This document shows positions 11,294 to 22,542 of a stretch of DNA of 64,000 bases, in pieces. Position 1 is the first letter of the stretch; each line of letters begins with the position of its first letter. The notes below the pieces were generated by a model that saw only the letters and a list, made by a program, of their open reading frames with translations, ran no database searches and was not told the DNA's origin. The stretch is from Austropuccinia psidii (lineage: Eukaryota > Basidiomycota > Pucciniomycetes > Pucciniales > Sphaerophragmiaceae). Where the stretch lies: the NCBI GenBank assembly GCA_023105745.1, contig JALGQZ010000009.1, positions 44,483,967 through 44,547,966 on the forward strand, written 5' to 3'. The position numbers were made by a program, and so were the translations under genes.

Positions 11294-14200
11294 TAAAAGG
11301 TGTGGATATGAAACTTTGATTCAAAATCAAGTACTTTTCCTGTCCTCAAAATATGTATAAGGTAAAAATTTGATGAAAAATAGTATGAAATAGTATTTTT
11401 AAGAGAAAACGCTCTAAATTCCTTTTTTCAACTTTATAAGTATAAAAGAATAATATTATAAAGATTTATTTTTTTACCAAAAATAAAAATTTATCCAAAA
11501 ATACTCTACAAGAGATATTTAAGGCTACAAATGAAATTTCTTCAAGAGCCATTTCAATTGGAATTAATTGAGCAAAGAACTGCAAGCAATTAATTAAAGA
11601 AAAAAGTCTTTCAAAATATTATTAAAGAGAAAACACATCCAAAAGTGACAAGAGTGAATTTGAAAGCAAAGTGGCAAAGCTTACAGTGATGAAAAATGCT
11701 TTAATTAACTTATGGGGTGGTTCAGGGGTAAAAATGATTATAAGAGTTACAAACATTGATTATAATAATTTTTTTCATGTGTTTAAAAGGTATAAAATGA
11801 TTAAAAAAAGTTGGTTGGAATCTTCTATTGATTGTTTTAACAGTGTTTGAACTAATTATAAAAGGAAAAGATTCTAACATGAAGAGATAAGTGGGGCAAA
11901 GAAGACATTCTTTTATAGCCATAAGTCTTCTTACTCCAAAAGTAAAGCTTACTCTTTTCAGTCGTGGAAAACACTCTGACAACAAAAAAATCAATTATGG
12001 CATCATTGAACCCTGGCTTAGACCAAAAAGGGATGGTTTTAGCCATTTTAGACCCTTAAATCAGCCATTACTATAGTAATAACTGGCCTAGAGCCTTCAA
12101 AAAATGTCAGATTGTGTGTCAGAGACGTAGAAACCAGTTACAACTGTTTTCACTAAGATTGTTTCAGCTTTAGGGAAGCTTTACCCTCTTGGCAACAGTT
12201 AAAACTGACCTGGTTGGTATCAAAGCTGTGAGCCTTGAGGCATATTTTACATACCCAAATAGGCCACAATTATCTAAAAAATGAATTCTGAATTATGAAT
12301 AACCCATAAGTCAAGCATATATTCAAAATTCATCATTTTTGATTTAAGAAAAGATGAATAAGTTTTTATTTAGTAAGCAAATCCATGGATTTAAGGCCAG
12401 ATTTGGATTCTACACAAAATTTCATGTAGGGTATCTCCATAAAGTGAATAAGCTCAAATCAATTCTTTGAGGTGGTTATATGGAAAATACTTCAATACCA
12501 CATAAAAGGTCTGTCAAAATTTTTGTTTTTCTCAATTTCAGGCCAAAGCAATGGGAATGTGAGAAATCCCATGCTACATATACACTAAGAATAGTGTTAT
12601 GCATATTTGTGGCACTTAAAATTATGGTATTCTTACATAAACGTTTGGTACACCCATAGTGGATATCTCACTTGAAGCCTGAATTTCTATTTTGACATAA
12701 AAAATAGTCAAGGGGGACAAAAGACATCAAAGAGAGCCAGGGTACCCAACTTCTGAGGCCTCTGAGAAATGGAAAGCTCTAAATCTTGAATACATTCATG
12801 ATCTCACCTCAATTATTATACTAAGACCTTTTGGGAAGTTGGTTACCAAGTCAAAACTTCATTATATCATAAGAAAATAGCAAATAAGCTGCTATTTTCA
12901 TGTGCCAAGGAGGTAAAGAGCAACTTAGACTACTGTAACCATGTCTATTCTTAATTACTCCCAATGGATAAGCCCCAAAAGAGTAATTAAAACCCTTTTT
13001 GGACTAGTATCCATTGAATTACCTCATAGCAACCAGCCATATAGTGCTATTTGCAATTGTGCATAGAAATGAGGTAAAAATTCAGAAATTCATTAAAAAT
13101 ACAATTTTTGATTAATCTTTCTGAAGCTTTCAGGACCAATTAAAAACTGTATAATTCATATAAGAACCCAAAAAAAATCACTTTTTTAAGTAAAACACAA
13201 AGTTTTACTTACAGTCCATTTTTGATGATTCCACATGAAACACTGAATATTCAAAACATTACAGGAAATACACTCTGTGATTAAATTTCCAATAACATTT
13301 ATAACTTTGAGAAATTGATTATTATTTTGGAATAAAAGAAGATTTACAGTTGTTACTCCTTTGATTCTTAAACGTGAATGGGTTGGTAGTCAAGGAAAAG
13401 CATCTATTAAGTAATTATGATAATCTTACATGACAACAGATGATGAAATCAATAATCCAAAAAGGTTTATTGTTTTCTCACTCACTTGTTCTTCAGTTTT
13501 CTCTATTGCACGCCTCTGTGAGCTGTCTTACAATTAAAAGAGGCCTCCTCTTGTTGTTTTTTTGAAATCATCACATCATTCAATTATACCTTTATGCCAA
13601 CAAGTAAGTATTAGTGAAACTTTTTCTTAAGTGTTTTATTCTTTCAGAATCAATCAGAAAGACGTGAAATCATAGAAATCAACTATATATCTATGTAATC
13701 TTTCTATAAGTCAATTTTGATCCTTTAAATCCACAATTATTCATCAAATTTCTCTACTACTATCTTTCAATAAGTTCTTTGGAGTATTAGTGAGTGATTT
13801 ATCTTGATTCTTGAAGTTTTTATCTAATAATTGCTTTCTTCAGGAATTATATTTATAATTATTCTTTTGAAAGATAATTATATATTAAAATAACTGTATT
13901 ATACCAATAAAAGAAGTTTCATTGTTGAATACTTCTTGTAATTGATTCTAGTAGACAATTACTTCTTACTGTTATAATCACTAGTAGTGTATAACAAGTA
14001 AAAGAAAGAATTAATTATTTAATTAATTATTTAATTTTGTTTATAATAATCTTATTATTATATTTCATAAGAATAGTCATAGTACTGTTCATTAACAGTA
14101 ATATTATCAACAGTTTCATAGACACATCTCACAAAAAACTCAACATCAATTGAGTCACAGACCCTGTGACTCAATTCCAGGCCAAAAGTGATGAAATTCT

Positions 14201-15004
14201 GCGTTAATTTTGACATCTCACGCCTTTCAGAAAGGAATTTGGGGGTCTGGCTCCCCCTTAGAGCTAGAGTTCCTTTCCCCCCAAATTAATCTTTCCAATA
14301 TATTTTTCCTTTAATTCCTCATCCTGTATTATACTTGTAATTTACATATGTATTTCAATTAATTTTTACAGTACACTTACTGTAATAATTGACACCTCAT
14401 ATTTAAATTACATTTCACTTATGTAATACACGTGCACATTTTGACATTTCAATTGAAAATACTTCAATTTCTTATAGCTTCTAAACTACACACAAAACCT
14501 CCATTTTAACACAAAAATTGATGGTTAACACCACATGTAATTTGGATTAAATTAAGGTTTTGAGAATTTTCAACTTTTGTACAGAAAATACTAAAAGCTT
14601 AATATAAGCTTATTTAGAGTTGAGGTACAGAAATTTTACCTAGAGGTGATCCCACCTTATTTTTCATGAGTCCAATGGTAAAACAATTTTCATATGTTTA
14701 GTTTAAGGATAAAAGGTAATAATAATTTTTATTCAACTTTTTTCCAAGAATATTTTAATTTTGGTATTTTTGTTTAAAATTCAATTTTACTTAATTTTTT
14801 CAAGTAAAAATGTGCTTTCACAAATTTAAAATTAAATGTAATCTTATTTTTAAATTATAATTAAAGTTTTCTTTTTATATATAAATTTATATTTATATTT
14901 TATTTTCATTTTGATAATGTAAATAAATTTATTTTATTAATATTAATATCTTATTTTATTGTTTGTGGTATTTTGGGTATATGATAATACCTCTAAGGCT
15001 CACA
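11294..15004 (-). mobile_element. 3' LTR of a minus-strand family-B element, split by a solo LTR C
   Basis: Reverse-complement family-B LTR: its end is at 11294 (decayed TGTAAGG, then TGTGGATATGAAAC) and its start at 15004 (..CTAAGGCTCACA). It is interrupted at 12227-14133 by a family-C LTR; removing that leaves about 1.8 kb, normal for the family. A minus-strand polypurine tract directly upstream (GGGGGAGGGAA, 15005-15020) shows it is the 3' LTR of the pol remnant at 15005-16391. Confidence 0.88.
12227..14133 (+). mobile_element. Solo LTR, family C, nested in LTR B
   Basis: Starts TGTGAGCCTTGAGGC and ends GACACATCTCACA, 1907 bp. The family-B sequence TTGGTATCAAAGC stops at its left edge and resumes as CTCAACATCAATTGAG at its right edge. 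The flanks AAAGC and AAAAC are a near-match duplication. A second copy lies in reverse orientation at 45534-47420. Confidence 0.85.
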
Positions 15005-16391
15005 TTCCCTCCCCCTAAAAAAAGAATATTAATTCATAATATTGTTCTTTCTAGTGTGCCTGAGCCTTCTGAGACGTTTGGTAGCTTCAGGTATATCTTT
15101 TTCTGCTAACCATTCATCTTCACAGGTTGGGTCACTGTACCTAACAAGGTATTCCCTTACTTTATTGGCTCTCAACTTTCTTTATTTGAGAACTTTGGTA
15201 ATTTTCTTGATACCAGATAACTCAATAGGAGGTATAACTTGGAGAACTTTATTCCTCAAAGGAAATTTTTCAGCATCACTACATTTATATGGCTTTATCA
15301 AGCTCACTGAAAACGTAGGGTGCTTATTGCTAAGTTCCTCAGATAATTCTACTTCAACAGCATTTTCTCCATGAAGGGCCTTTATACCAAAAGTTCCTGC
15401 AAAGGATTATTTGAGATTTTTACATCCTTTTATTTTATTGAAGTTGGTGGTGGATACAAGTACTAAATCCCCTACATTAAAATCTGCAGTGGCATGTGAT
15501 TTTTCCCATTTGTCTTTAGCATATGCAAATGAGTCTTCCATGCACCTTACCAAATGCTTTCTAGCTTTGTCTAGAATTCCTTTGAAGCTAGCAGCTGTGA
15601 ATTTATCTCAACCAAATCTTTCCTCAGGGAATCCTGAGGTAATTTGGGGATCCTTTTTCTAGAATGGCAGGAGTTTGATTGGTACTGGCATGAATAGATG
15701 TTTTATATTCCAATTCTAGTGCTGGTAGGAGAGTACAACAATAATGGGTGAATTCATCACAATCCTTAAATTCAAGGCCATATGTGCAAAATATCCTTAC
15801 CATTTCTTCCTAGGTTTGGATCATTCTTTCAGCCAGACCATCAGTTTGTGGGTGGTAAGCTGGAGAGAAGGATAACTTTGTCCCAAATAGTTGGTGAAGA
15901 TTTGTCCATATTGCTGAGGTGAATTTGGGATATCTGTCACTAATGATGTTTGTTAATATGCCAGTCCATGATACTACTCTATTGCATATCAGAAGAGCTG
16001 TATCCATGGCTGTATCATATTTGTGAAATGGTAGAAATATTGGAGTCTTACTAAATCTGTCAACAATCACTAGGCAAGCATTATAGCTTCTCTTACCCCC
16101 TGGTGGTAGGCCAGTTAACAAGCTCATATGGACAATTTCCCAAGGTCTGCTGGGCTCTTTGATTTTGATCATATTTCCAAGTCCTTTGCCAGTGGACTTA
16201 TTTTCCTTTTTACATCTGTCAGGTTTTGCAATACTCTGCAACATCGTTCTGCTACATTGGCCACCATATACAGGTCTTTATCTTTTCTCTTGTTCTGTCT
16301 TCAGACAGATGTCCTAAGAAGGGGCTATCACGGCATTCCTTCAGTACAAGATTGATTAAGGACCCGTCCACAACTGTCATGACACATGTAT
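15005..16391 (-). pseudogene. Family-B pol 3' end: integrase core and C-terminal domain, broken
   Basis: Minus-strand integrase is clean at 16244-15810, with IISDRYPKF, SFSPAYHPQTDGLAER and a downstream region ending in a chromodomain-type C-terminus (VGDLVLVSTTNFN near 15450). The first catalytic Asp is lost (HMSLLTGL where the family has an Asp), so the enzyme is inactive. Frame breaks lie near 15660, 15400 and 15040. The upstream pol is cut at 16391 by insertion of the family-E element. A polypurine tract follows the frame end. Confidence 0.88.
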
Positions 16392-17739
16392 TGTCAGGAT
16401 GAGTCTATGATGAAGCTTTTTGATGACTAGTTACAAGCTTTGAATATGACTTTTACATGGTAAAAATAGTAATAAAAAGTTTTCTTTATGATAATAAGGG
16501 TTGATAAAAGAATATTCAGGGCTTTACTATTGAGAAATAGTGGTAGTGAGCACTGTTGAAAGCCCTAGGTGCAGCTTTACCTGCTGGGTTACAATAATAA
16601 AGACCACAATAGTTAAAATTATAATTATACCTTATTATTTTCCAAGATTATAACTGTTTTTGACAGTTGTACTACATAGGAATTCAAGAGCAGGGTTAGG
16701 AAACCTTTTCTGGTGGAGAAAAGGTCCCTTTTTATCCTAAAATTGGGTGAAAAAAAGCTTCTAGACCTTTCCATGTAGAGGAAGTGAAGATTTTTCATTC
16801 CCAAGGACTAGCTTGTGGCTTTCACAAGGACTTAATATCCTGTATTGGGCTCAGATGTGGTTTTGAAACCACATCTGGGCAGTTTTTACCAATACAGGGT
16901 GAAAATTTTCATCTGGGACCACATATCCCTCTGAAATATAAACAGGCTTCTTTGTCTTTTTGACACCTCATAATCATAGTTATGAGAGAATATCCCACAG
17001 TAAGTCTGTATTGGTCTAACCGTGGGATTTTGACCTTAAAACTGAAATACCTTTGTCCCTTTTTGAGATATCAAGCTAAACAGTATTTCATTTTGTAGCC
17101 CTATATGTGCTCTACACAATGCTACCTCATTTGATATTGTTATCATTAAAAATGGAAAAGCTATGCCATGTACAAGATCTTTTTTACATATGTATGATTT
17201 GCTAAAAATTTGTATGGAGCTTTTTTGCCCCATAGCTGTTGTCATAGATGAGATATGCGGAAATAAATGGCACCATCAGATAGCCCTTATTCTTCTCTTT
17301 TTGAAAAGACCTCACTTTAGGTATCTCACACTAAAACTCTAGAAGTTAGATGAGAGGTGAATATTTTATTCACCCTTATTTGACCTTATTTTGGTCATAA
17401 CCTCTGTAATTCTGGTGCTATCTCAATTTGGCTATTACCATTAGATAGCCCTGACTTAGGGCTTTATTTTGAATACCTATTTGATGGGGTTAAGCCTCTT
17501 CCTCTGGATTTCAGATGAGAGGTGAAAAATAAGGTTTATGCTCAGCAACAACTTTGTCATTCCTTGTCCTATGATGGTGGGGCTTGTATATTTGGAAAGA
17601 TATGATTTTCCTCTTTTGTTTTATGCTTTTTGAGCTGGTTTGGCTGATTATCATGTTTTGGTGGTATCTTGGCTCTACCATTGGTTTATGGTATTTTGGC
17701 TGTCATGCTTGTGCTCTGGTTTTGAGTCACAGGCTGACA
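16392..17739 (-). repeat. 3' LTR of the family-E element
   Basis: 1348 bp. It contains a 24-bp palindrome AGATGTGGTTT-TG-AAACCACATCT at 16853-16876 that is kept in the other two E LTRs (31000-31023, 32308-32331). Compared with the 5' LTR it lacks about 70 bp (the counterpart of about 32391-32467), so it has aged since insertion. Confidence 0.85.
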
Positions 17740-17753
17740 TACCCTCACTATAT

Positions 17754-17780
17754 AAAAGTCTCATCATTGATGAGACTTTT
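17754..17780. repeat. Hairpin at the pol stop of family E
   Basis: AAAAGTCTCAT and ATGAGACTTTT are perfect 11-bp complements around a 5-base loop. It sits between the pol reading frame, whose stop overlaps it, and the 3' LTR. Confidence 0.6.
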
Positions 17781-18900
17781 CAGTCCTCCTAGAGGCCCTG
17801 AATATTCTTAAGTGAAGGTGCCCATCTGGTATGGCATCTTCTGCCAACCATTTGTCTGTGTCTGCTGTCTGGTTTTTAAATATGTCCAAGTACTGTCTCT
17901 GGTCTTTACCATTCAGTCTGATCTTCCTGGCCTTGATGAATTTTTCAACAGGGCCAGGGGTGTATTCCACTTTCACTATTTCTTGTGGAGTGGTATTTTT
18001 ATTCCTAGAGGGGAACTTGTCCTCCTCTGTCAGGAAGTATGCCTTAACCAAACTCACTGGGAATACTGGGTGTTTCCTAGAAAATTCCTCTGTGATTTTG
18101 ACCTCCATTGCATTTTTTACTATCAGCTTAATGATAGTAAAGGGCCCCAAAAATGAGTCTCTCATCTTCTTTGATCCCTTGAGATTGTTGAAATTGGGTG
18201 TGGACACTAGTGCCTGGTCTCCTTCTTTGAAGTCAGGTTCCATGTGAGATTTGTTCCACCTCTTTTTATTGTATTCCTTTGCCTCAGCTATGCATCTAGC
18301 AGCTGTATCACAAGCCCTTCTCCACATATCATGGAAGTATTGTTCTGTTGGGTGTCTAGTCAGAAGGCTTCTCTTCAGGTGATCCACAGGCAATTGGGGG
18401 TTCCACCCTTTTTCTACCAGTGAGGCTGATTTCCCTGTGGTGGAGTGCTGGATGGTGTGGTAAGCCAGTTGGACTTCTGGTAAAAGGGTAACCCAATCAT
18501 GGTCCTTGTATTCCATGCCATATGCATAGAGTATTCTAAATATGTCCTCCATTGTTTGGATCCTCCTTTCAGCTAAACCATCTGTTTGTGGGTGGTAAGC
18601 TGTGGAGAATGCAAGTTTAGTACCAAGCATGTCATAAAAGTTGTTCCAAAATTCTTATGTGAATTTTGGGTCCCTATCACTAATAATAACTTTAGGGACT
18701 CCAAAGGTGGATATTATTTTATTTCAAAATAACAAAGCTGTATCCATTTCTGTGTTCTCCTTGTGACATGGTAGGCACTTCACACTTTTACTGAACATAT
18801 CAACTATTATCAGGCAAGCATTGAAGCTTTCTCTGCCTCCTGTGACAAGACCTGTTACCCAGTCCATGTTGATTGTTTCCCATGGGTGTTTGAGTTCCTC
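17764..18900 (-). pseudogene. Family-E integrase core and chromodomain (3' half)
   Basis: Continues, after the nested B element, the integrase begun at 22543. It starts in KHPWETINMDWVTGL (first catalytic Asp), continues to AMDTALLF-type sequence, loses frame between 18724 and 18630, then is clean to 17764. The clean part holds FSTAYHPQTDGLAERR (catalytic Glu) and a C-terminal chromodomain-like segment with RQYLDIFKNQT and DKWLAEDAIP. Splicing out 18901-22537 restores the family order, which confirms the insertion. Confidence 0.9.
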
Positions 18901-20619
18901 TGTGAGCCTTAGAGGTAATTTCATATACCCAAAAGACCACAAATACAAAATTAACATATAAATATAAATAAAATAATTTTTTTTATATTATTAAAATTAA
19001 AATCAAAATATAAATATAAAATTATATTCACAATTAAAAAATTAATTACAATTTCAAAATAAAATTACATTAAATTTTGAAATTATAAAATTACATTTAT
19101 ACCTGAAAAAATTAAGTAAAAATGATTTTTTAACAAAAGTGTAAAAAAACAAATAAACTTGGAAAAAAGTTAAATAAAAATTATTATAACTTTTTATCCA
19201 ATAAATAAACATATAAAAATTATTTTATCATTGGATTCCTCATAAAAAATCAGGTGGGGTCACCTCTGAGTGAAAATTTTGTAACTCAACTCTAAATAAG
19301 CTTAAATTAAGTTTTTAGTATTTTCTGTATGAAAATTGAAAATCCTCAAAACTTTGATTTAATGCACAGCACATATAGTGTTAATCACCAACATTTGTGT
19401 TAAAATTGAGGTGTTGTGTATATTTTGGAAGTTATGAGGAATTAAAGTATTTTCAATTGAATTCAATTGAAATGTCAAAATTTGCGCGTGTATTACATAA
19501 GTGAACTTTGATTTACATATGAGGTATCAATCATTACTGTATTGAACTGTAAAACTCAATTGAACTACATATGTAAATTATAAGTATAATACATGATGAG
19601 GAATTAAAGGAAAAATAAATTGGAAAGATTAAATTTGGGGGGGAAAAGGAACTCCAGCTCTAAGGGGGAGCTAGACCCCCAAAATCCTTCCTGACAGGCA
19701 TGTGGTGTCACAATTCATGCAAAGGTTCATCACTTTTGGCCTGGAATTGAGTTACAGGGTCTGTGGACTCAATTGATGATGAGGCTTTGATACCAACTGG
19801 GGTAGTTTTAGCTGTTGCCAAGAGGGTAAAACTACCCTTAAGATAAAACAATCATGGCTAAAAATGGCTTAAACCAGCCCTTTTTTGGTCTAAACCAGGG
19901 TTCAATGATGCCATAATTGGCTTTTCTGTTGTCAGACTGTTTTTCACGACTTACAGGAGTAAATTTTCCTTTTGGAGTAAGAAAATTGATGGCTATAAAA
20001 TAATTTCTTCTTTGCCCCACTTTTCTCTTCATGTTAGAATCTTTTCTTTTTATAATTAGTTTAAACATTGTTAAGCCAATCAATGAAAGATTCCAACCAC
20101 CATTTTTAAATAATCTTCATCCTTTTAACCACGTGAAAAAATTATTATAATTATTGTTTGTAACTCTTATAATCATTTTTACCCCTGAACCACCCCAAAA
20201 GTGAATTAAAGCATCTTTCATCACTGTTAACTTTGTCACTTTGTTTCCAAATTCACTCTTGTCACTTTTGGGCGTGTTTTCTCTTTAATATTCTTTTCAA
20301 AGACTTTGTTCTTCAATTAATTTCTTGCAGCTCTTTTCTCAATTAATTTCAATTGAAATTTCTCTTGAAGCAATTTCTTTTGTAGCCTTAAAATATCTCT
20401 CGTAGACTATTTTTTGGATAAATATTTATTGTTGGTAAAACAATAAATCTTTATAATATCATTGTTTTATACTAATAAGGTTATAAACAATAAAATTGGC
20501 GTGTTTTCTCTTAAAAATAATATTTCTTACTATTTTTAATTGATTTTTTACCTTATACAAATTTTGAGGACAGGAAAAGTACTTGATTTCTAATCAAAGT
20601 TTCATATCCACACCTTACA
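18901..20619 (+). repeat. 5' LTR of the deleted family-B element
   Basis: TGTGAGCCTTAGAGG to CACCTTACA, 1719 bp. Aligned by eye with 27048-28846 it is shorter by a deletion around 19850, where the CAATCAT stretch jumps directly to GGCTAAAAATGG. Confidence 0.9.
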
Positions 20620-20640
20620 TTTGGGGGCCCAGCCGTGATA
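20620..20640 (+). other. Primer-binding-site region, family B
   Basis: TTTGGGGGCCCAGCCGTG directly follows the LTR. The same sequence lies in reverse beside the 5' LTR at 39290-39309, with close variants beside family E (about 31850-31867) and family F (41305-41325). The tRNA primer was not identified. Confidence 0.6.
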
Positions 20641-20843
20641 TTTTACCTGTGACATATTTTTTTACTCTTTTTAAATCTTTTTTGTTATATTGAAAAATTT
20701 AAAAACATATAAAAAATACTTATAATTCAAAAAAATCAATAAAAAAATAATTTTTTTAATATTATAAGTGAGGCTTATATTTTAATTTATTTTTTTAAAT
20801 ATTCTTTTTTTTACTTAATGAATTGGTTTTTTCATTAATTTTA

Positions 20844-22380
20844 GTGTCTGACAACGTGTTAAGACAAGAAAACATTGAAACAGCCTCAACAGTAACCAGC
20901 ATTATTCCTGCCAGTACTGTTAATTCTGATCATAATAGTACTGTTATTGTGACTCATAATATTCAACCAGAGCCAATTTCTTCTGAATTATTCAACTTGG
21001 AAATAAGTAATACTCTTCAAAAAGCCAAATATTTGGCCAATAGTAAGTTTTTTGACATAAAATTACTATTTTAAGCCTTTTTAACCATAATTATGCCTTC
21101 AACCAGATCAGGAGCCAGCTATAACCCCTCAAGCAGCTCCCAGAAAGGTAATAGACGTGATTATGGCAGAGGCCAATCAGGTACAGAAGGAAAAGGGTCA
21201 GTTGATGACTTCCAAACAACTAAAATGGGTCATTCTGAAGCTGATAATACCATTTTACCTTCAAAAAGAGCTGACACCACCACAACAAGCCTCAGTGGAC
21301 ATATACAAAGCCAGCCACAGTGCATACAACAATGCACTTCAGCTCAAGGAGTACCAGATCCTTGCAGACCTGTGGAAGAATTGCATGAATTCTTACCTGA
21401 CTGTGAGAAAATTCCTGGGCCATCCCAATACTTGTAAATTTCTCAATGGATGGCATCCATTTATGGAGAAGAAAAACATGATGCTTTTGACACTAGAATG
21501 GAGGAAAAACAACCCTCCACCCCCCAAACCAGTGCCAAAAACATCCCCAGTGGTCAGCAGCAGAAATTTCAATGTGAAAAAGCAGCCACAAACTCCAAAT
21601 AAGGGCAAAGGGAAGGCACCAGCCCCAAAACCTTACAGCCATGGCTACAAAATTCCAAAGATTCAACAGGATGCCATGGAAAATGTATTTCAGACGGCCA
21701 GAACCATGATGGAATTACAAAAGAAGGAGGAAGCCAGATTAAAATATCAAAAATTATTTTTGATACTTTTGGTTGTATTCCAGAGTTGTATAAAGCTGTT
21801 TCTGATAAAAATACATCAATTTGTGACAATCTTAAAACAAATAACTTGAGTCTGAGCCAAATAAATAATACACTTAAATGCTTTGAAAGAGTTTTAAGAA
21901 CAATAAAAACTTCCAATACTGATAATTCTTTTGGCATTAAGATAAATGAACAATCTGCAATTATTAAAGAATTAACAGACAAATATTCTAAATTCAATAT
22001 TGATGACATAATGGAAACAAGAATAAAACAAGCCATAAGCACTATCAAAGAAGATAATAAAAAAGCTCTTGATGATATTTCAAAATCATTTGCTGAAGTA
22101 AAGACAAATATAGTTTCCCTGGAAAAGCATTTTGATACCTCAAGAGAGGAATTATCAAAATTAAAAATAAAGTTGAATGAAGTTATATCTGATAATACTA
22201 AGCAAACAGAATTATGGAATGAGCTAACATATAAAGAGGATGATCATAAAAAGAATTTTATAAACTCTATAGAAACTGGCAACATGAATTAAGAAATTCA
22301 CAAAGGTGTAACAACAGTAAAATGAATGATATTGAACAACTGCTAAACACTTTACCAATAATTTCTACACCTCTGAATCA
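20844..22380 (+). pseudogene. Family-B gag, N-terminal block, with overlapping frames and a predicted intron
   Basis: A leader frame from 20844 (VSDNVLRQENIETAS..) runs to a donor GTAAGT at 21043; an acceptor CAACCAG ends at 21106. Removing these 64 bp joins the leader in frame to a second frame (NQEPAITPQAAPRKV..) that stays open to 21849 and includes CKFLNGWHPF. In unspliced RNA a different frame starts at ATG 21093 (MPSTRSGASYNPSS..) and is open to 21437. After 21786 a third stretch, in the frame of the ATG product, gives a coiled-coil-like segment to 22292. The capsid block, zinc knuckle and pol are deleted. The same arrangement recurs at 38180-39083 on the minus strand. Confidence 0.75.
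21043..21106 (+). other. Predicted intron between leader frame and gag (family B)
   Basis: GTAAGT..CCAG, 64 bp. Both sites are kept in the second copy (minus strand, about 38800-38880). Splicing preserves an open frame on both sides, giving ..YLANNQEPAITP.. across the junction. The ATG of the alternative frame (21093) lies inside the intron, so splicing would switch the product. Inferred, with no transcript evidence. Confidence 0.55.
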
Positions 22381-22387
22381 AAATGAA

Positions 22388-22537
22388 TACTAATAAAGTT
22401 ATAAGCAATAAAATTGGGGTGTTTTCTCTTAAAAATAATATTTCTTACTATTTTTAATTGATTTTTTACCTTATACAAATTTTGAGGACAGGAAAAGTAC
22501 TTTATTTTTAATCAAAGTTTCATATCTACACCTTACA
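22388..22537 (+). repeat. 3' LTR remnant of the deleted family-B element
   Basis: The last 150 bp of the B LTR (from TAATAAAGTTATAAGCAATAAAATTGG to CACCTTACA), joined directly to the gag end. Confidence 0.85.
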
Positions 22538-22542
22538 TCTTC

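Larger units (their letters stand above)
18901..22537 (+). mobile_element. Deleted family-B element inserted in family-E integrase
   Basis: Contains a complete 5' LTR, PBS, leader and gag, then jumps straight into the last 150 bp of the 3' LTR. Protease to integrase and most of the 3' LTR are absent. The flanks TCCTC (18896-18900) and TCTTC (22538-22542) match at four of five positions, a plausible aged duplication. It depends on other copies for enzymes. Confidence 0.85.

Noticed and set aside
15042..15662. Plus-strand open frames over the family-B integrase tail
   Set aside because: They are complements of the real minus-strand pol sequence (VGDLVLVSTTNFN and similar).
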